Origin: Dehalococcoidia bacterium UBA1151
Lineage (GTDB): Bacteria > Chloroflexota > Dehalococcoidia > Lucifugimonadales > Lucifugimonadaceae
Assembly (NCBI GenBank): GCA_002311865.1
Contig: DBZV01000184.1
Span: forward strand, 23,036 to 30,087
Reading direction: 5' to 3'
Length of the DNA: 7,052 nucleotides
The position numbers and the translations under genes are program-made. This document shows positions 1 through 6,011 of this stretch, piece after piece (positions within the stretch are counted from its first letter, which is position 1; the number at the start of each line of letters is the position of its first letter). The notes under the pieces are model-generated. The model ran no database searches. It was given only the letters and a program-made list of their open reading frames with translations, and was not told the origin of the DNA.

Positions 1-271
1 CCTGATCGCGCCGTAGCCCCACACCGTCATCCCGGAATCGGAGGCTCCGCGGAGATATCCGGGATCCAGTCACGCACTTATTCATCTCGTGATAACCCAA
101 TCACTGCCCAATCACCACAAGGTAGTGCGTTTGATCGTTACTGGCTGTAAGCGACACTGAGGTCCCGGATGCCGAAGCGGCTCCGGGATGACTATCACCG
201 AGCGGCGGGCAAGCGGACGAATTGGGTCCACGCGGGGCTCGAGACGAGGAACTTAGCTAAAGTCTGGACCG
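1..271. other. Non-coding region downstream of mutL
   Basis: I find no convincing gene in this stretch. The one plus-strand reading frame that begins here (from 169) runs into mutL in antisense and has a shadow-like composition. The recognisable content is the pair of palindromic elements at 26-192 and a small hairpin at the mutL stop codon. Confidence 0.6.
26..192. repeat. Pair of inverted GC-rich palindromic elements (REP-like)
   Basis: The 11-mer GTCATCCCGGA at 26-36 recurs as its exact reverse complement at 182-192. Each copy is itself the edge of a hairpin. The first has arms ATCCCGGA (29-36) and TCCGGGAT (58-65), with a nested palindrome CTCCGCGGAG (45-54). The second has arms at 163-174 and 178-188 around an AAG loop, with a one-base bulge. 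Between them lies a further inverted pair, ACGCACT (73-79) and AGTGCGT (124-130). Two hairpins in opposite orientation beyond the 3' end of a gene are typical of REP/BIME or small MITE-like repeats. That the unit is repeated elsewhere in the genome is inferred; only two arms are visible here. Confidence 0.5.
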
Positions 272-279
272 TTAGGTCC
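266..279 (-). terminator. Small hairpin over the mutL stop codon
   Basis: GGACC (266-270) and GGTCC (275-279) form a 5-bp perfect stem with a 4-base loop. On the minus strand that loop carries the TAA stop of mutL. No T-run follows, so this is at best a weak or factor-assisted terminator and could be chance. Confidence 0.2.
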
Positions 280-2035
280 GCTGGAACTCGCGTGCCATGG
301 CGGACTCGCTCATGTGGATCATCGTCGGTCTACCGTGGGGACACGTGTTCGGCTGCTCGGTCGCTTCCAGGCGTTTCAGGAGTTCACGTGCCTCATCATC
401 GTTCATTCGTCTGCCCGCGGTAACCGACGAGTGGCATGCCAGCGTAGCGTAGGTCCGCTCCGTCCATGCGTCGGGGGACACGAGTTCGATCACGCCATCG
501 AGCATTTCCAGTAGCGCTTTGCTGGCCGATTTGTCGCCTAGGACCCGCGGGACTGCGCGCACGAGAATCGCCCGCGGGCCAAACTCCTCCAGCGCAAACC
601 CCATCTGCGCCAGCTGATCGGCTACTTTTATCAGAGCCTGTTCTTGATCAGGAGATAGATCGAAGGTCTCAGGCACGAGCAGATGCTGAGATTCAGGATC
701 CGACGCGTTAGCCTTGGCGACGATCTCTTCGAATAACACTCGCTCATGGGCTGCATGCTGGTCGATCATGTAGAGGCCATCCGGCCCTTCCGCGATCAGA
801 TACGTCTCATGCGCCTGCCCCAGCAGTCTAAGCACCGGGAGCGTGGCGCGTGGAGTTGTTGGGGCGATGAATTCGTTCGTGATTCCCTCATCGGAAGTAG
901 CCATCGATTGGGGTGGTGCCGGGTTCACCAGGGGGTTCGGCCAAAGCGGATTTGCCATCGTCGGAACGGCGGTGCCAGCGATACCACCCGATCCAGGTCC
1001 CATACCCTCCCCTGCCCTGGGCGGAACCACCATGGGGATTGGCGCGTGGTCCAGCAGAGCCTGCCGAACAGCCTTCTGCACCATGCCAAACACGGCCTGT
1101 TCGCGCAGGAACTTCACCTCAGCCTTGGTGGGATGGACGTTCACATCCACATCACCATGGGGAATTCGCAGCGCGAGAGCCGCGATGGGGAATCGTCGCC
1201 CTGCGAGAAAGCCGTGATACGCCTGTTCAATGGCGTATGAGATACGGCGATTTTGAAACCAGCGGCCGTTCACATTGAGCGAGATGAAATTTCGATTGCC
1301 CCGACTGATGGAAGGACTGCCGACCAGGCCAGATACACCCATCTCAGATTCATCCGCATCAGTCGTAACTTCAAGCATAAGCGAAGCCGTTTCCGCTCCA
1401 TGTAGCGTGACGATCACATCGCGCAAGGTGCCCGTCCCACCCGTGGCCCAACGAGTGGTACCGTCGGCCACGAACTCAATCGCCACGTCCGGCCGCGCAA
1501 GTGCGAAGTTTGTAAGCACCGAGTGAATTCGACTCAATTCTCCACTTGCGGAGCTGAGGAATCGTTTCCGCGCAGGGACGTTCTGGAAGAGCGATCTCAC
1601 GGTGATGCTGGTGCCGGCGGGCGCTCCAACCTGTTCAGATTTCCGCTTCTCGCCAAATTCCAGCAGGATATCCATCCCAACATCGGAATCGCGCGCTGTC
1701 GATTGCATTTCGACGATGGCGACACTTGCGATGGATGGCAGAGCCTCGCCTCTGAACCCCAGCGTGTCGATCCCCATCAACTCATCGTCAGAAGAAAGTT
1801 TGCTGGTGGCGAATCGCTCGAATGCCAACTCCAGCTCATCTGCCTCTATCCCTGAGCCATCATCGCGAACCGAGATGGATTCGCGGCCACCATCGATCAG
1901 ATCGACACGAATCCGGGTCGCACCGGCGTCAAATGAGTTCTCAACCAGCTCCTTGACCACCGATGCCGGGCGTTCGATGACCTCTCCGGCGGCTATTCGC
2001 GCCGCAACTGAGTCTGGAAGAACTTGAATTAGCAT
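272..2035 (-). CDS. mutL: DNA mismatch repair protein MutL (endonuclease type)
   Basis: This 587-aa protein couples mismatch recognition by MutS to strand incision and excision. The N-terminal GHKL ATPase is complete: catalytic E29 and N33 in KELVENSFDAGA, DDGSG at 58-62, TLGFRGEAL at 91-99, NVPARKRFL at 152-160, and the HPTK lysine K304. A Pro/Gly/Ala-rich linker spans about 333-400. The C-terminal dimerisation domain carries the metal-binding endonuclease motif DQHA-x2-E-x4-E (425-436), ACHSSVTAG (533-541) and CPHGRP (565-570). A MutL that nicks DNA itself is the norm in bacteria lacking MutH. The start is fixed because a TAG codon lies directly upstream of the ATG and the N-terminus (LPDSVAARIAAGEVIERPA) is canonical. 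No Shine-Dalgarno sequence is visible before it. The gene is intact and of normal length. Known: the family role. Inferred: endonuclease activity, from motif conservation. Confidence 0.97.
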   Translation of the reverse strand: MLIQVLPDSVAARIAAGEVIERPASVVKELVENSFDAGATRIRVDLIDGGRESISVRDDGSGIEADELELAFERFATSKLSSDDELMGIDTLGFRGEALPSIASVAIVEMQSTARDSDVGMDILLEFGEKRKSEQVGAPAGTSITVRSLFQNVPARKRFLSSASGELSRIHSVLTNFALARPDVAIEFVADGTTRWATGGTGTLRDVIVTLHGAETASLMLEVTTDADESEMGVSGLVGSPSISRGNRNFISLNVNGRWFQNRRISYAIEQAYHGFLAGRRFPIAALALRIPHGDVDVNVHPTKAEVKFLREQAVFGMVQKAVRQALLDHAPIPMVVPPRAGEGMGPGSGGIAGTAVPTMANPLWPNPLVNPAPPQSMATSDEGITNEFIAPTTPRATLPVLRLLGQAHETYLIAEGPDGLYMIDQHAAHERVLFEEIVAKANASDPESQHLLVPETFDLSPDQEQALIKVADQLAQMGFALEEFGPRAILVRAVPRVLGDKSASKALLEMLDGVIELVSPDAWTERTYATLACHSSVTAGRRMNDDEARELLKRLEATEQPNTCPHGRPTMIHMSESAMAREFQRT

Positions 2036-2280
2036 CTATGTGGGAGCCGATATGTGGGACATGGGGGTTTTCTCACGACATAACGCGGGACTTCACGCTC
2101 GAAATTCGACCCTGAATCGATTCCAATGGTGGAACGAATAGACGGCAACGCCTGAATCGAATTTGCTCGGATGATGAACATATCATCCAGCAGGATTTGT
2201 AAGGGGCGGTTCCCGGGAGAGAATCTCCAATCTCGAAATGTCCAAGAAGTATCTCTCACGGGGTGCGTGCGAACACTCAT
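2029..2280 (-). CDS. Doubtful small ORF overlapping the mutL start
   Basis: This is an 83-codon frame from an ATG at 2280 whose TAA (2031-2029) lies inside the first codons of mutL, a 7-bp overlap. I do not recognise the protein. It has no membrane segment or known motif, and a cluster of Pro, Cys and Arg near the C-terminus. The only support is positional: mutL lacks its own Shine-Dalgarno site, and stop-start overlap can couple translation. Against it, the upstream ribosome site is poor (only GGTG) and the composition resembles a chance frame in an intergenic region. It may simply be an untranslated leader. Confidence 0.15.
   Translation of the reverse strand: MSVRTHPVRDTSWTFRDWRFSPGNRPLQILLDDMFIIRANSIQALPSIRSTIGIDSGSNFEREVPRYVVRKPPCPTYRLPHRC
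2169..2188. promoter_or_regulatory. 20-bp dyad, possible operator
   Basis: GGATGAT-GAACAT-ATCATCC has two perfect 7-bp arms around 6 bases. It lies about 135 bp upstream of mutL and 280 bp upstream of the archaellin gene. It may be a regulator site or an RNA stem in the mutL leader; nothing in the sequence decides between these. Confidence 0.25.
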
Positions 2281-2304
2281 GCGCGCACCACAACACCGGT
2301 CCGT

Positions 2305-2319
2305 GAATACACCGTATTC
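2305..2319. promoter_or_regulatory. 15-bp dyad, possible operator
   Basis: GAATAC-ACC-GTATTC is a perfect 6-bp inverted repeat with a 3-base centre, in the range expected for a dimeric regulator. It falls at the predicted start of transcription towards mutL. I do not recognise it as the site of a known regulator. Confidence 0.25.
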
Positions 2320-2323
2320 GGCG

Positions 2324-2351
2324 TTTATGGGGTAGCGGCAGAATAAATCAA
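2324..2351 (-). promoter_or_regulatory. Candidate promoter reading towards mutL
   Basis: On the minus strand TTGATT (2351-2346) is followed after 16 bases by CATAAA (2329-2324), each matching four of six consensus positions. Transcription would start near 2316, inside the dyad GAATAC-N3-GTATTC (2305-2319), which could then act as an operator. This is a weak consensus match and only a candidate. Confidence 0.25.
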
Positions 2352-2448
2352 GCTGACATTATTTAACAAAGGCTCTGGCGTAGTCAATCTGCGTTCAGAT
2401 CACCGTCGAATTCGCCGAGGGAGTTGTCTTGCCAATGACTTGTAGTGT

Positions 2449-2458
2449 GGGAAGAGAG
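2449..2458 (+). promoter_or_regulatory. Ribosome binding site of the archaellin gene
   Basis: The purine stretch GGGAAGAGAG ends 6 bases before the ATG at 2465. It supports that ATG as the start rather than the TTG immediately before it (2462), because spacing to the ATG is better and the resulting signal peptide is complete either way. Confidence 0.5.
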
Positions 2459-2464
2459 TAGTTG

Positions 2465-3112
2465 ATGCGCTCAGAGCGAGGCATTACAGGATTGGAAACA
2501 GCGATCATCCTCATCGCATTTGTGGTGGTCGCTTCTGTTTTCGCGTTCACGATATTGTCCAGTGGATTATTTGCCTCAGAGCGAGCAAAAGAGACCACGT
2601 ACGCTGGAGTTGAGGAGGCGCAGACCACGCTGCATCCCACTGGTGGAGTCGTCGCACTTTCTGGTCCTGTTAGCACAACCACCGCGGTAACTCGGGTGAA
2701 GTTCACGCTCTCACTCGCGGCCGATGGCGATGCGGTTGAGATGACCTCTGCCTACACCGCAACCGGCTCCGGCGCAGGTCCAGTAAGCAATGGAGTGACA
2801 AGCCCCCTGGTAATCTCTTATACAGACACCAGTCAGCACATCTCAGAGACTCGGTGGACTCTCGCTTGGCTTGCCAACTCTGACGGGGACAATCTTCTTG
2901 AAAGTAACGAAACTGCTGAGATAACGGTCTGGTTGCAGGCAAGAGCAGCAGACGACTCGTTCACATTGGACACTTCTTCAACCGTATACATGGATCACCG
3001 ACTGGTGAGCGATGGAAAGTTCTCGCTTGAGGTCACCCCACCCGTCGGCGCAGCCTTTGACTTACAGCGAACGCTGCCGCCGCAGTTGGACACCGCCCTG
3101 CTGCTGGACTAA
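2465..3112 (+). CDS. Archaeal-type flagellin (archaellin) / class III signal peptide protein
   Basis: This 215-aa protein is probably a subunit of an archaellum-like or type IV pilus-like surface filament. A very short basic leader, MRSERG, ends in the glycine where a prepilin/prearchaellin peptidase would cut. The mature protein starts ITGLE and continues as one hydrophobic helix to about residue 36 (TAIILIAFVVVASVFAF), which would form the filament core. From memory this segment resembles crenarchaeal archaellins (GLDTAIILIAF) more than the euryarchaeal GIGTLIVFIAM type, and it keeps a pilin-like Glu at mature position 5. The rest is a Thr/Ser-rich beta-type domain with the archaellin hallmarks W-x-N-S-D-G-D-N-L-L-E-x-N-E (135-149, an acidic, possibly calcium-binding loop) and a C-terminal G-x-F-S-L-E-V-x-P-P-x-G (184-195). 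Length is normal for an archaellin. No motor ATPase, membrane platform or peptidase gene lies within the window, so filament type and function are inferred. Confidence 0.85.
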   Translation: MRSERGITGLETAIILIAFVVVASVFAFTILSSGLFASERAKETTYAGVEEAQTTLHPTGGVVALSGPVSTTTAVTRVKFTLSLAADGDAVEMTSAYTATGSGAGPVSNGVTSPLVISYTDTSQHISETRWTLAWLANSDGDNLLESNETAEITVWLQARAADDSFTLDTSSTVYMDHRLVSDGKFSLEVTPPVGAAFDLQRTLPPQLDTALLLD

Positions 3113-3116
3113 CGCC

Positions 3117-4259
3117 CTACAGTTCGCGCATTCGCTTGGAGAGAGCGAAGAAGCTGACGCCGACCGCGATGAGGATTATGGCGCTGATACTTAGTGCCTC
3201 TCGGATTCCGGCGAACTCAGCTATTGCTGCAATTGGTATTATGCCCAGCGGCATCAGACCAAAGTTCATCATGTAGAGGCCCATAACGCGCCCCCTGTGT
3301 TCATCGTCTACCTGCTCCATCAGGACCGCACTGTTGAGTGTTCGTCGGCCTGAATCTCCGAGTCCTACGAACACCATGATGATCATGAGCAGGAGGTACG
3401 ACGGGCTCACAGCTGCCGCCAGTATTGCGATTCCGGAGAGCGTTGTTGTTAAGATCAACGCCATGCCTCGTGGCCCAGTCGCGCGCATACCAGCAAAACC
3501 GAGAGAGCCGACAAGAGCGCCCAGGCCAAACGCACTCAGCAGGAATCCAAACCCATCAGCACCTCTGCCAAACTCATCATGTACAAGGACAACTAGCAGT
3601 GAGCGGAACGGCATCGCAAGAACGGCGGTTGATAGCGCCATCGCAAGAAGCAGCATGACCATTCGGCGTTGCATGACGTACCGAAGGCCTTCCTTCATGT
3701 CGTCCAGTACTGCAACACCAGCCTTCGATGGCATTTTCCCAACGTCTGGGAGTCGTATCGTCAGCAAGAATGAGGCAAAGGCCATCAAAGAGATGACTAC
3801 GTAGACCGTCCCCGGACCGAAATAGAAATAGGCCAGTCCACCGATTCCCGGCGCGCCCAGAGTCATTAGCGCCATTCCAGATGAACTGAGGGCGACAGCA
3901 TTGATCATGCGTTTCTCTCCCACTATCTGCGGGATGATTGCCTGACGTGCTGGCATCAGAAACGCCCAGAGTGTGCCCTGCATGATTGACGCGCCGATCA
4001 GATGCCAGATTGTCACTGTCTCCGTGATGATCGAAACCGCCACCCCACCGGCGATGAGGGCCATGCCCACCTGGCCATACTGGATTATCTGTTTCCGATT
4101 GACTCGGTCGGCAATTGCGCCGCCGAACAGTGAGAACAGGAGAATTGGCGGGGCGAATCCGGCTCCCACGTAGCTAACCGCCAGTACAGATCCGGTGAGT
4201 TCAAATGCGAGCACCCCACGCGCCACCATCTGGACGTTAACCCCGCCCATAAGCAGCAA
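3117..4259 (-). CDS. MFS transporter, 12-TM exporter-like (start unclear)
   Basis: This is a major facilitator superfamily permease, most like the EntS/MFS_3-type exporters; the substrate is unknown. The frame from the TTG at 4259 gives 380 aa with the cytoplasmic loop motif A (GGAIADRVNRK, 46-56), MPARQAIIP (102-110) and further hydrophobic helices to a short basic tail (SKRMREL). It is a clear paralogue of the transporter encoded upstream, sharing MPARQAIIP, the ILAMPFR/VLAMPFR segment and Y-M-M-x-x-G-L-M-P. The TTG at 4259 cannot be the true start: it falls inside the first membrane helix, has no ribosome site, and would lose 56 residues relative to the paralogue. The same frame stays open to 4449 and encodes the missing part (see 4260-4424). 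The gene follows the other MFS gene in the same direction, probably as one operon, and its stop is 4 bp from the convergent archaellin gene. Confidence 0.9.
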   Translation of the reverse strand: MLLMGGVNVQMVARGVLAFELTGSVLAVSYVGAGFAPPILLFSLFGGAIADRVNRKQIIQYGQVGMALIAGGVAVSIITETVTIWHLIGASIMQGTLWAFLMPARQAIIPQIVGEKRMINAVALSSSGMALMTLGAPGIGGLAYFYFGPGTVYVVISLMAFASFLLTIRLPDVGKMPSKAGVAVLDDMKEGLRYVMQRRMVMLLLAMALSTAVLAMPFRSLLVVLVHDEFGRGADGFGFLLSAFGLGALVGSLGFAGMRATGPRGMALILTTTLSGIAILAAAVSPSYLLLMIIMVFVGLGDSGRRTLNSAVLMEQVDDEHRGRVMGLYMMNFGLMPLGIIPIAAIAEFAGIREALSISAIILIAVGVSFFALSKRMREL

Positions 4260-4424
4260 GAATCCGAAGAAGAAGTTGCGAAACGCGGGGTCAGAGAGAG
4301 AGTCGAATGTTCGGTGAATGAGGCCGTCGTTGACGGGCGCAGATCTTGTTGAGCGGCCTGTCAGCTCGCTCTCCGCAGGCTTCTCTGTGGACGCGGATTG
4401 ATGTCCAAACCAGCGGAGGCCGAT
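4260..4424 (-). other. In-frame N-terminal extension of the MFS gene, starting at ATC
   Basis: Reading the transporter frame upstream of 4259 gives a polar leader and then TFDSLSDPAFRNFFFGF running into the first helix. This matches TFESLGIREFRMLWFST of the paralogue. No ATG, GTG or TTG exists in this frame before the TAG at 4451-4449. A strong ribosome site (AGGGAGGGG, 4439-4431) sits 6 bases before an ATC codon (4424-4422). A start there gives 435 aa, close to the paralogue's 446. A weaker alternative is CTG at 4364, preceded by GGAG. Either initiation is non-standard, or an ATG has been lost by mutation or assembly error. Confidence 0.65.
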
Positions 4425-4430
4425 GAGTGT

Positions 4431-4439
4431 CCCCTCCCT
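4431..4439 (-). promoter_or_regulatory. Strong Shine-Dalgarno site before an ATC codon
   Basis: The minus-strand sequence AGGGAGGGG, then ACACTC, then ATC, places the best ribosome site of this gene at ideal spacing from a non-start codon. It decides the likely true start of the downstream MFS gene at 4424. Confidence 0.55.
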
Positions 4440-4517
4440 GTGGCGACGCTACGTTTCGTTCAATTGACTCTGCAACTGAGCATACGCCCCCGGGTCAAAC
4501 GATCACGTGCCAGGGCT

Positions 4518-5858
4518 TTACTTCAGGCGTCGGAGTGTTTTTGCGCCCACCAGGAACGCAAGTCCGGCCAGCACGACCAGCGCGCTCACCACCATGAGGG
4601 ACGGACGTGCGCCAAACTCATCAACGGCGTACCCCAGCGGCAGGGCCCCCGCAGGCATCAGGCCATACGTCATCATGTAGATGGAGCTCACGCGGGCTCT
4701 GAATTGAGGATCAGTCTTCTCAATGGATAGAGACTGCCCCAGCGTCATCCTTGCGGACTCCGCAACTCCTATTAGCAGCATCACCCCCATCCCCACGAAC
4801 AACGTATCGAAGAATGCCAGCAACAGCATTGCTGACCCGGTCAAGATCGAACCCAGAAGGATGATGAGGCCTCGACTGCTGCCCTCTCTCAGGTTCGCGA
4901 TGCCGATGGTGCCGAGCACGCCGCCAATCCCGGCAAACATCAACAGAAAACCAATCATATTGGGGTCAAACTCATACAGCCCGGATGTTGTGTTCAGGTC
5001 GCCATACAGTCGTCTCGCGAACACAGGGAACTGCAATCTGAATGGCATGGCGAGAATCGCGACAACGAGTCCAGAGCTGAGTAATAGCAGGACCACGCGG
5101 TTGCTGCTGGCATATTTGAATCCGGCGCCAACTTCGCGCAGAACGCTCTTACCCTTCTCCGCCACCTCAGGTGGCACCTTCTGGATCCTCCCGATCATGA
5201 TCATCGCGATGAGATACATCGCCGCGATTATGAAATAGACGTACTCGGCGCCAATGCCGTAGACATAGCCTGCGAACGCGGGTGCGGCAATCGACATCAT
5301 GCTCATCCCGCCTGCGCTTAAAGCCATCGCATTGGTAAGTCTTGCCGAACCAACAAGCTTTGGGATGATGGCCTGACGTGCAGGCATCTGGAAGGCGAAG
5401 ATCGCGCCCTGCAGCACCGATGCGACCAGCAGATACTGCCAGATGATCACGTCCGTGAGAATGAGGACTGCGACAACCAGTGCCATCACCGCTGAAGCTA
5501 GCTGAGTGATCTGGATAAGCGTCCGCTTCTCCATTCGATCGCCCGCGACTCCGCCAAACATGGACAGAATGAGCATCGAGGGAGCGAAACCCAGCCCCAC
5601 AATCCCCGTCAGGAACGCTTTCCCCGTCAAATCGTCGACCAGAATTGTCCGGGAGATCATCTGCATCTGGATGGCGCCCATCCCCAGTAGTGTGCTGAAC
5701 CACAGCATCCTGAATTCCCGGATTCCCAGAGATTCGAACGTGTGGCCCAGCGCTGACTGCTTTTTTGGGGGTGCAGACGGACCGGCCCCGCTTGCAAGCG
5801 GGGCGTCAGCAGATGATTGAGGTTCGGGCGGATCAGATGAGCTACCGACTGTTGCCAT
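4518..5858 (-). CDS. MFS transporter, 12-TM exporter-like
   Basis: A 446-aa major facilitator permease of the inner membrane, resembling EntS/MFS_3-type exporters; the substrate cannot be read from the sequence. Residues 1-38 are a Ser/Pro/Ala-rich, probably disordered cytoplasmic tail. The first helix begins after HTFESLGIREFRMLWFS (39-55). Motif A is GGVAGDRMEKR (102-112), the segment MPARQAIIP is at 158-166, and about twelve hydrophobic helices end with the basic tail KTLRRLK. Compared with its neighbour it has roughly 11 extra residues near 287-300 (NTTSGLYEF region). The ATG at 5858 has only a poor ribosome site, but no alternative start lies close upstream and later ones would cut into the conserved part. 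It is the first gene of a probable two-gene operon with the paralogue 68-258 bp downstream (depending on that gene's start), and is divergent from the dehydratase gene. Confidence 0.93.
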   Translation of the reverse strand: MATVGSSSDPPEPQSSADAPLASGAGPSAPPKKQSALGHTFESLGIREFRMLWFSTLLGMGAIQMQMISRTILVDDLTGKAFLTGIVGLGFAPSMLILSMFGGVAGDRMEKRTLIQITQLASAVMALVVAVLILTDVIIWQYLLVASVLQGAIFAFQMPARQAIIPKLVGSARLTNAMALSAGGMSMMSIAAPAFAGYVYGIGAEYVYFIIAAMYLIAMIMIGRIQKVPPEVAEKGKSVLREVGAGFKYASSNRVVLLLLSSGLVVAILAMPFRLQFPVFARRLYGDLNTTSGLYEFDPNMIGFLLMFAGIGGVLGTIGIANLREGSSRGLIILLGSILTGSAMLLLAFFDTLFVGMGVMLLIGVAESARMTLGQSLSIEKTDPQFRARVSSIYMMTYGLMPAGALPLGYAVDEFGARPSLMVVSALVVLAGLAFLVGAKTLRRLK

Positions 5859-5915
5859 GGGTGTGGATGCGCCTGCGCAGCAAGGGTGATGCCGCCAGTA
5901 CCGGCAATTGATGCG

Positions 5916-5943
5916 AGTATACGCCCGGCAATCGCAATTCCAA
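5916..5943 (-). promoter_or_regulatory. Promoter of the MFS pair
   Basis: On the minus strand TTGGAA (5943-5938) is separated by 16 bases from TATACT (5921-5916), which matches the -10 consensus at five of six positions. Transcription would begin near 5909, giving a leader of about 50 bases before the ATG at 5858. This is the best sigma70-like promoter in the window. Confidence 0.5.
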
Positions 5944-5967
5944 CCGCTAACAACGCGCCGAGATTGC

Positions 5968-5980
5968 GCCTAAAATAGGC
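5968..5980 (+). promoter_or_regulatory. -10 element of the dehydratase gene inside a perfect dyad
   Basis: TAAAAT (5971-5976) is a good -10 hexamer 35 bases before the start codon. No good -35 is present at the usual distance. The hexamer is embedded in GCCTA-AAA-TAGGC, a 13-bp perfect inverted repeat that could be an operator. The promoter call is weak because it rests on the -10 alone. Confidence 0.3.
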
Positions 5981-5996
5981 CGCCTACTGTCACCGT

Positions 5997-6002
5997 GAGG
6001 AG
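5997..6002 (+). promoter_or_regulatory. Ribosome binding site selecting a TTG start
   Basis: GAGGAG lies 9 bases before the TTG at 6012. No ATG or GTG occurs in frame nearby, and the family N-terminus begins within a few residues of this codon, so TTG is the likely start. Confidence 0.6.
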
Positions 6003-6011
6003 TTCTGCACA

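Larger units (their letters stand above)
2036..2464. other. 429-bp intergenic region between divergent mutL and archaellin gene
   Basis: This region must contain the promoters of both divergent genes. It is less GC-rich around 2336-2370 and holds several short dyads: GAATCGATTC (2114-2123), GGATGAT-N6-ATCATCC (2169-2188), GGAGA-N3-TCTCC (2216-2228) and GAATAC-N3-GTATTC (2305-2319). The 10-mer CCTGAATCGA occurs at 2111-2120 and again at 2151-2160. I see no tRNA-like or known riboswitch fold, and no confident plus-strand sigma70 promoter for the archaellin gene. Confidence 0.5.

Noticed and set aside
26..192. CRISPR array
   Set aside because: There are only two palindromic elements, in opposite orientation and with unlike interiors, so there is no direct-repeat and spacer pattern.
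746..1278. Several plus-strand open frames of 120-165 codons antisense to mutL
   Set aside because: They mirror mutL codons, are rich in Arg/Pro/Ser/Trp, mutually overlap and lack ribosome sites.
2161..2230. Possible tRNA-like or riboswitch fold in the intergenic region
   Set aside because: A GGTTC string and short stems are present, but no cloverleaf arms, anticodon arm or known aptamer core could be assembled.
2462..2464. TTG start for the archaellin gene
   Set aside because: The ATG directly after it (2465) has better spacing from GGGAAGAGAG and is the stronger codon. The choice changes the protein by one residue.
3334..3804. 156-codon plus-strand open frame antisense to the MFS gene
   Set aside because: Its Ser/Thr/Pro/Arg-rich content is the expected antisense image of a hydrophobic membrane protein, and no supporting start context exists.
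5167..5703. 178-codon minus-strand open frame inside the upstream MFS gene
   Set aside because: It lies entirely within the strongly supported MFS gene in another frame and encodes a Asp/Arg/His/Gly-rich sequence with no recognisable motif, typical of a shadow frame.
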